Below are positions 61,721-64,000 of a stretch of DNA of 64,000 nt, one piece after another (position 1 is the first letter of the stretch; every line of letters begins with the position of its first letter). The stretch is from Mytilus galloprovincialis (Eukaryota; Mollusca; Bivalvia; Mytilida; Mytilidae): contig NC_134847.1 in the NCBI RefSeq assembly GCF_965363235.1, positions 56,638,439 through 56,702,438 of the forward strand. Reading direction: 5' to 3'. A program made the translations under genes and the position numbers. The notes beneath the pieces are model-generated. The model did no database searches. It was not told the DNA's origin and saw only the letters and a list, made by a program, of their open reading frames with translations.

Positions 61721-62898
61721 CTTTATGTCAGTGCAAAAGCTCAATTTGATCTCATTTTTAATTGTTACTAATATTTGTTGCCATATTGTTTGACCAAATA
61801 AATCAGACAGAACTCCGTCATTACACTATACATGTAAGTAAACTTTTTTCATATACATTTTGTACTGCAATTTAAAACTTGTGGCCACATTGTTAGGCTG
61901 TAAATTTTCAGTTTCAACATTATGTGAGAATTTCACACCAGTATTTTTGCCATATCAGGTTTCAAATGGTTGAGAATTTCTCAAGTTTATTCTTCTTATT
62001 TCCTATAAATCAAGTGATTGGCTTATTTAGCATCATGGTTCCATACAATATATGATTAAAATGGATATAAAAATAAACCCGCAAATTTTTAATTAAAAGA
62101 TTTGCGGGAGTTCCAAATGTTTGTGACAGTTGGACTACAGAATACAATGATGGTAAACTATAGATTGACATGAAGTCAAATGACCTGTGTTTCTCTGTCT
62201 TCAATTTTTTTTACATGAATAAGGTTCTAGATATTAGATCTAATTCCATTTATGAATTCATCCAGCTTTTAACCAGATAACAAGACATCACACCTTGTCT
62301 GCATTACTGATCATGATTGAATATGATTGATTGATTAATTGATGGTTACATAACATCCAGTGGTAAATGTTCAGGACAAGATATGTATCAAGTATTTAAG
62401 ACAAAAAATTAACTATGAACTATGAAAGGTAGTGATAAACTTTTGAAGATTTAGATATCAAGTCAGTACCTTAGGGTTTTGATTGCATTCAATGCAATCC
62501 TTACCCAAAAATATAAATACTCATCCCTCTCAGCCTAATGTGTAGTTAAGGTCAGGAAGATGTAATATGATAAATTTAAAATACACTGTAAAGTTTCAAT
62601 TTCTACTGGCCAAAAAGGTGGTTGCACCATACCTTAAGTAACACAAACATCAATTATAGTAAATAGTAAAATGGTAAAATAGCAAGCTTGAGGAAAATAC
62701 AAGAAAAAAATCCCTCAAATGGCAAAATAAAAAGTTCAAGCTCTTCAAACAAATGATAAACAACTGTCATATTCTTGACTTAGTACAGGCATTTCCTTTT
62801 GTAGAAAATGGTTAGTTGTTTAATCCTGGTTTTATAGGTGTATTGGTGAAACATCAATAAACTGGTAGGTCAACTTGTATAAGCTTAACAATTACAGA
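61721..62898. other. Intergenic, no gene seen
   Basis: AT-rich. The only notable item is a stretch at 62427-62512 resembling CDK8 intron 3 sequence at 48063-48165, with the palindrome GATTGCATTCAATGCAATC. Confidence 0.5.
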
Positions 62899-63064
62899 AA
62901 GCAGGGGCAGATGCAGGAATTTTCGAAAGGGGGGGTGCTAACCCAGGGCAAAGGGGGGGTGCAGGGGGTGCAAAACATATGTCCCGATACAAATGCATTG
63001 ATCGGCAAAAATAAAGGGGGGATGCGCACCCCCGGAACCCCCCCCCCCTGGATCCGCCACTGCA
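62899..63064. mobile_element. hAT-like MITE, GC-rich
   Basis: 166 bp between CAGGGGCAGATGCAGG and CCTGGATCCGCCACTG, imperfect inverted ends starting CAG. CAGAAAG flanks both sides, consistent with an 8-bp target duplication with one change. The interior is G-rich and non-coding. Confidence 0.75.
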
Positions 63065-64000
63065 GAAAGATGGATAAACAATACTCAATTGATACCAATT
63101 TCACTTACATGAAGGCAGAATAAAACAAACAAAAATACATCTTGTTTTGAGAGTTGTATCTCATTCCATACATGTCATACAAACAATCAACTTCAATAAG
63201 TGTCATAAACAAAAATCTAATGAAGAATATTTACTGTCAAATTTACAAAGTTAATACACATATTTCCAAGTCCTATCTTTTGCTGGTATTTCTCCTGCCC
63301 TGCATTTTCTTTCAAATTCTTGCTGCAAGGATAAAAAAATATATTACTATTTTTATATGACAAGGAATGCATGGTATAATCAAAACAGTCAATTACGGTT
63401 AACTGGGATCAGTTGTTGGTTGTCCCATTGACATTTCTTTTCCTATTTCCCCCTGTTTTACTGAGTATTCGTCCATCACTGAAGATCATCTGAGGAAACC
63501 AGATATCTTGGTCATATCTACTGAGATTAATTTATGTTGTTTGATCATATATCTTATTTGATCAGAGATTTTATAATCATATTATTCATATTTCATAATA
63601 ATCATTTATAATTTTCTCAAGGTATAAAAACAAACAAGTTGAGTCAAATCAGGTGTGTAATTTTGTTCATCTGATCAGAATATTTGTAATGTAAATTTGT
63701 GTTTACAATCTCATCACTCTCATGTCAGTATACCAGAAGACAATAAATTATGATTGAATCTACAGTATTTATATTTAATGCCACATGGACATTAAGGGAT
63801 ACATGATTTATTTAGAAGCTAATTTTGGCTTTGAACTAGCTCTCAGTAACTACTAGCACTCTCAAATCTGCACTTTATCATGTTTATATCTAGTGTCTTT
63901 AAGTCAGTTGATGAATGAGTTGTTGTTTTATGCTTTGCGTCAATGTTATGAATTAAGCCATTTCCAATTGGTTTTCAGAGTTTGTTCAAATGTTGTGCTT
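63065..64000. other. Intergenic, no feature seen
   Basis: AT-rich sequence without recognised coding, repeat or RNA features. Confidence 0.5.

Noticed and set aside
62885..63123. Pro/Gly-rich frames on both strands
   Set aside because: They translate the poly-G/C interior of the hAT-like MITE.

Overview
This is an AT-rich, intron-rich metazoan nuclear window. Repeat content and gene structure point to a marine bivalve, most likely a mytilid mussel; that assignment rests on recognised repeat families and is an inference. No prokaryotic operons, rRNA, tRNA or CRISPR arrays were seen. Two protein-coding genes could be rebuilt exon by exon, both on the minus strand, and nearly everything else is intron, intergenic DNA or dispersed repeat.

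Gene 1 (706-20588, minus) is S-adenosylmethionine decarboxylase (AMD1). It has 12 coding exons and a 327-residue product with the self-cleavage Glu-Ser, the catalytic Cys, Ser and His, and the putrescine-site acidic residues all present. Intron 7 (5285-6850) is an AT-AC intron with near-consensus U12 (minor spliceosome) 5' and branch-point signals, and the reading frame and protein alignment work only with this splicing. Gene 2 (26741-53058, minus) is the Mediator kinase CDK8/CDK19, with 13 coding exons and about 439 residues. Its kinase domain is numbered as in human CDK8 (Lys52, Glu66, Asp151, Asp173). A 30-bp in-frame candidate microexon lies in its 10-kb last intron. AMD1 and CDK19 are neighbours on human 6q21, so the pairing looks like old conserved microsynteny, although relative orientation differs.

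Repeats by region: 0-20.6 kb (AMD1 introns) holds MITE-like elements with TTAA- or TA-flanked inverted ends, a 27-bp minisatellite, a 1.1-kb inverted-repeat element inside the U12 intron, a truncated and frameshifted Penelope-like reverse transcriptase (13.06-14.44 kb), and three copies of a modular repeat (family A: ACAAG start, 169-bp tandem core, ACGG-rich stretch, 3' hairpin). 20.6-26.7 kb is intergenic, with a LINE 3' end and a degenerate array rich in AGGTCA. 26.7-53 kb (CDK8 introns) holds a 34/31/34-bp higher-order minisatellite, 168-bp tandem repeats with a terminal hairpin, and two near-identical 1.1-kb elements in tail-to-tail inverted orientation (45423-47805). 53-64 kb, upstream of CDK8, has no recognised gene. 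It contains a diverged satellite-like array of about 190-200 bp units (55.4-61.7 kb) broken by two insertions, one of them a 3.09-kb element with 69-bp near-perfect inverted ends starting CACGGTG and a 5-bp target duplication.

The two genes act in different pathways, polyamine synthesis and Mediator-dependent transcription. Nothing in the sequence links them functionally beyond adjacency.
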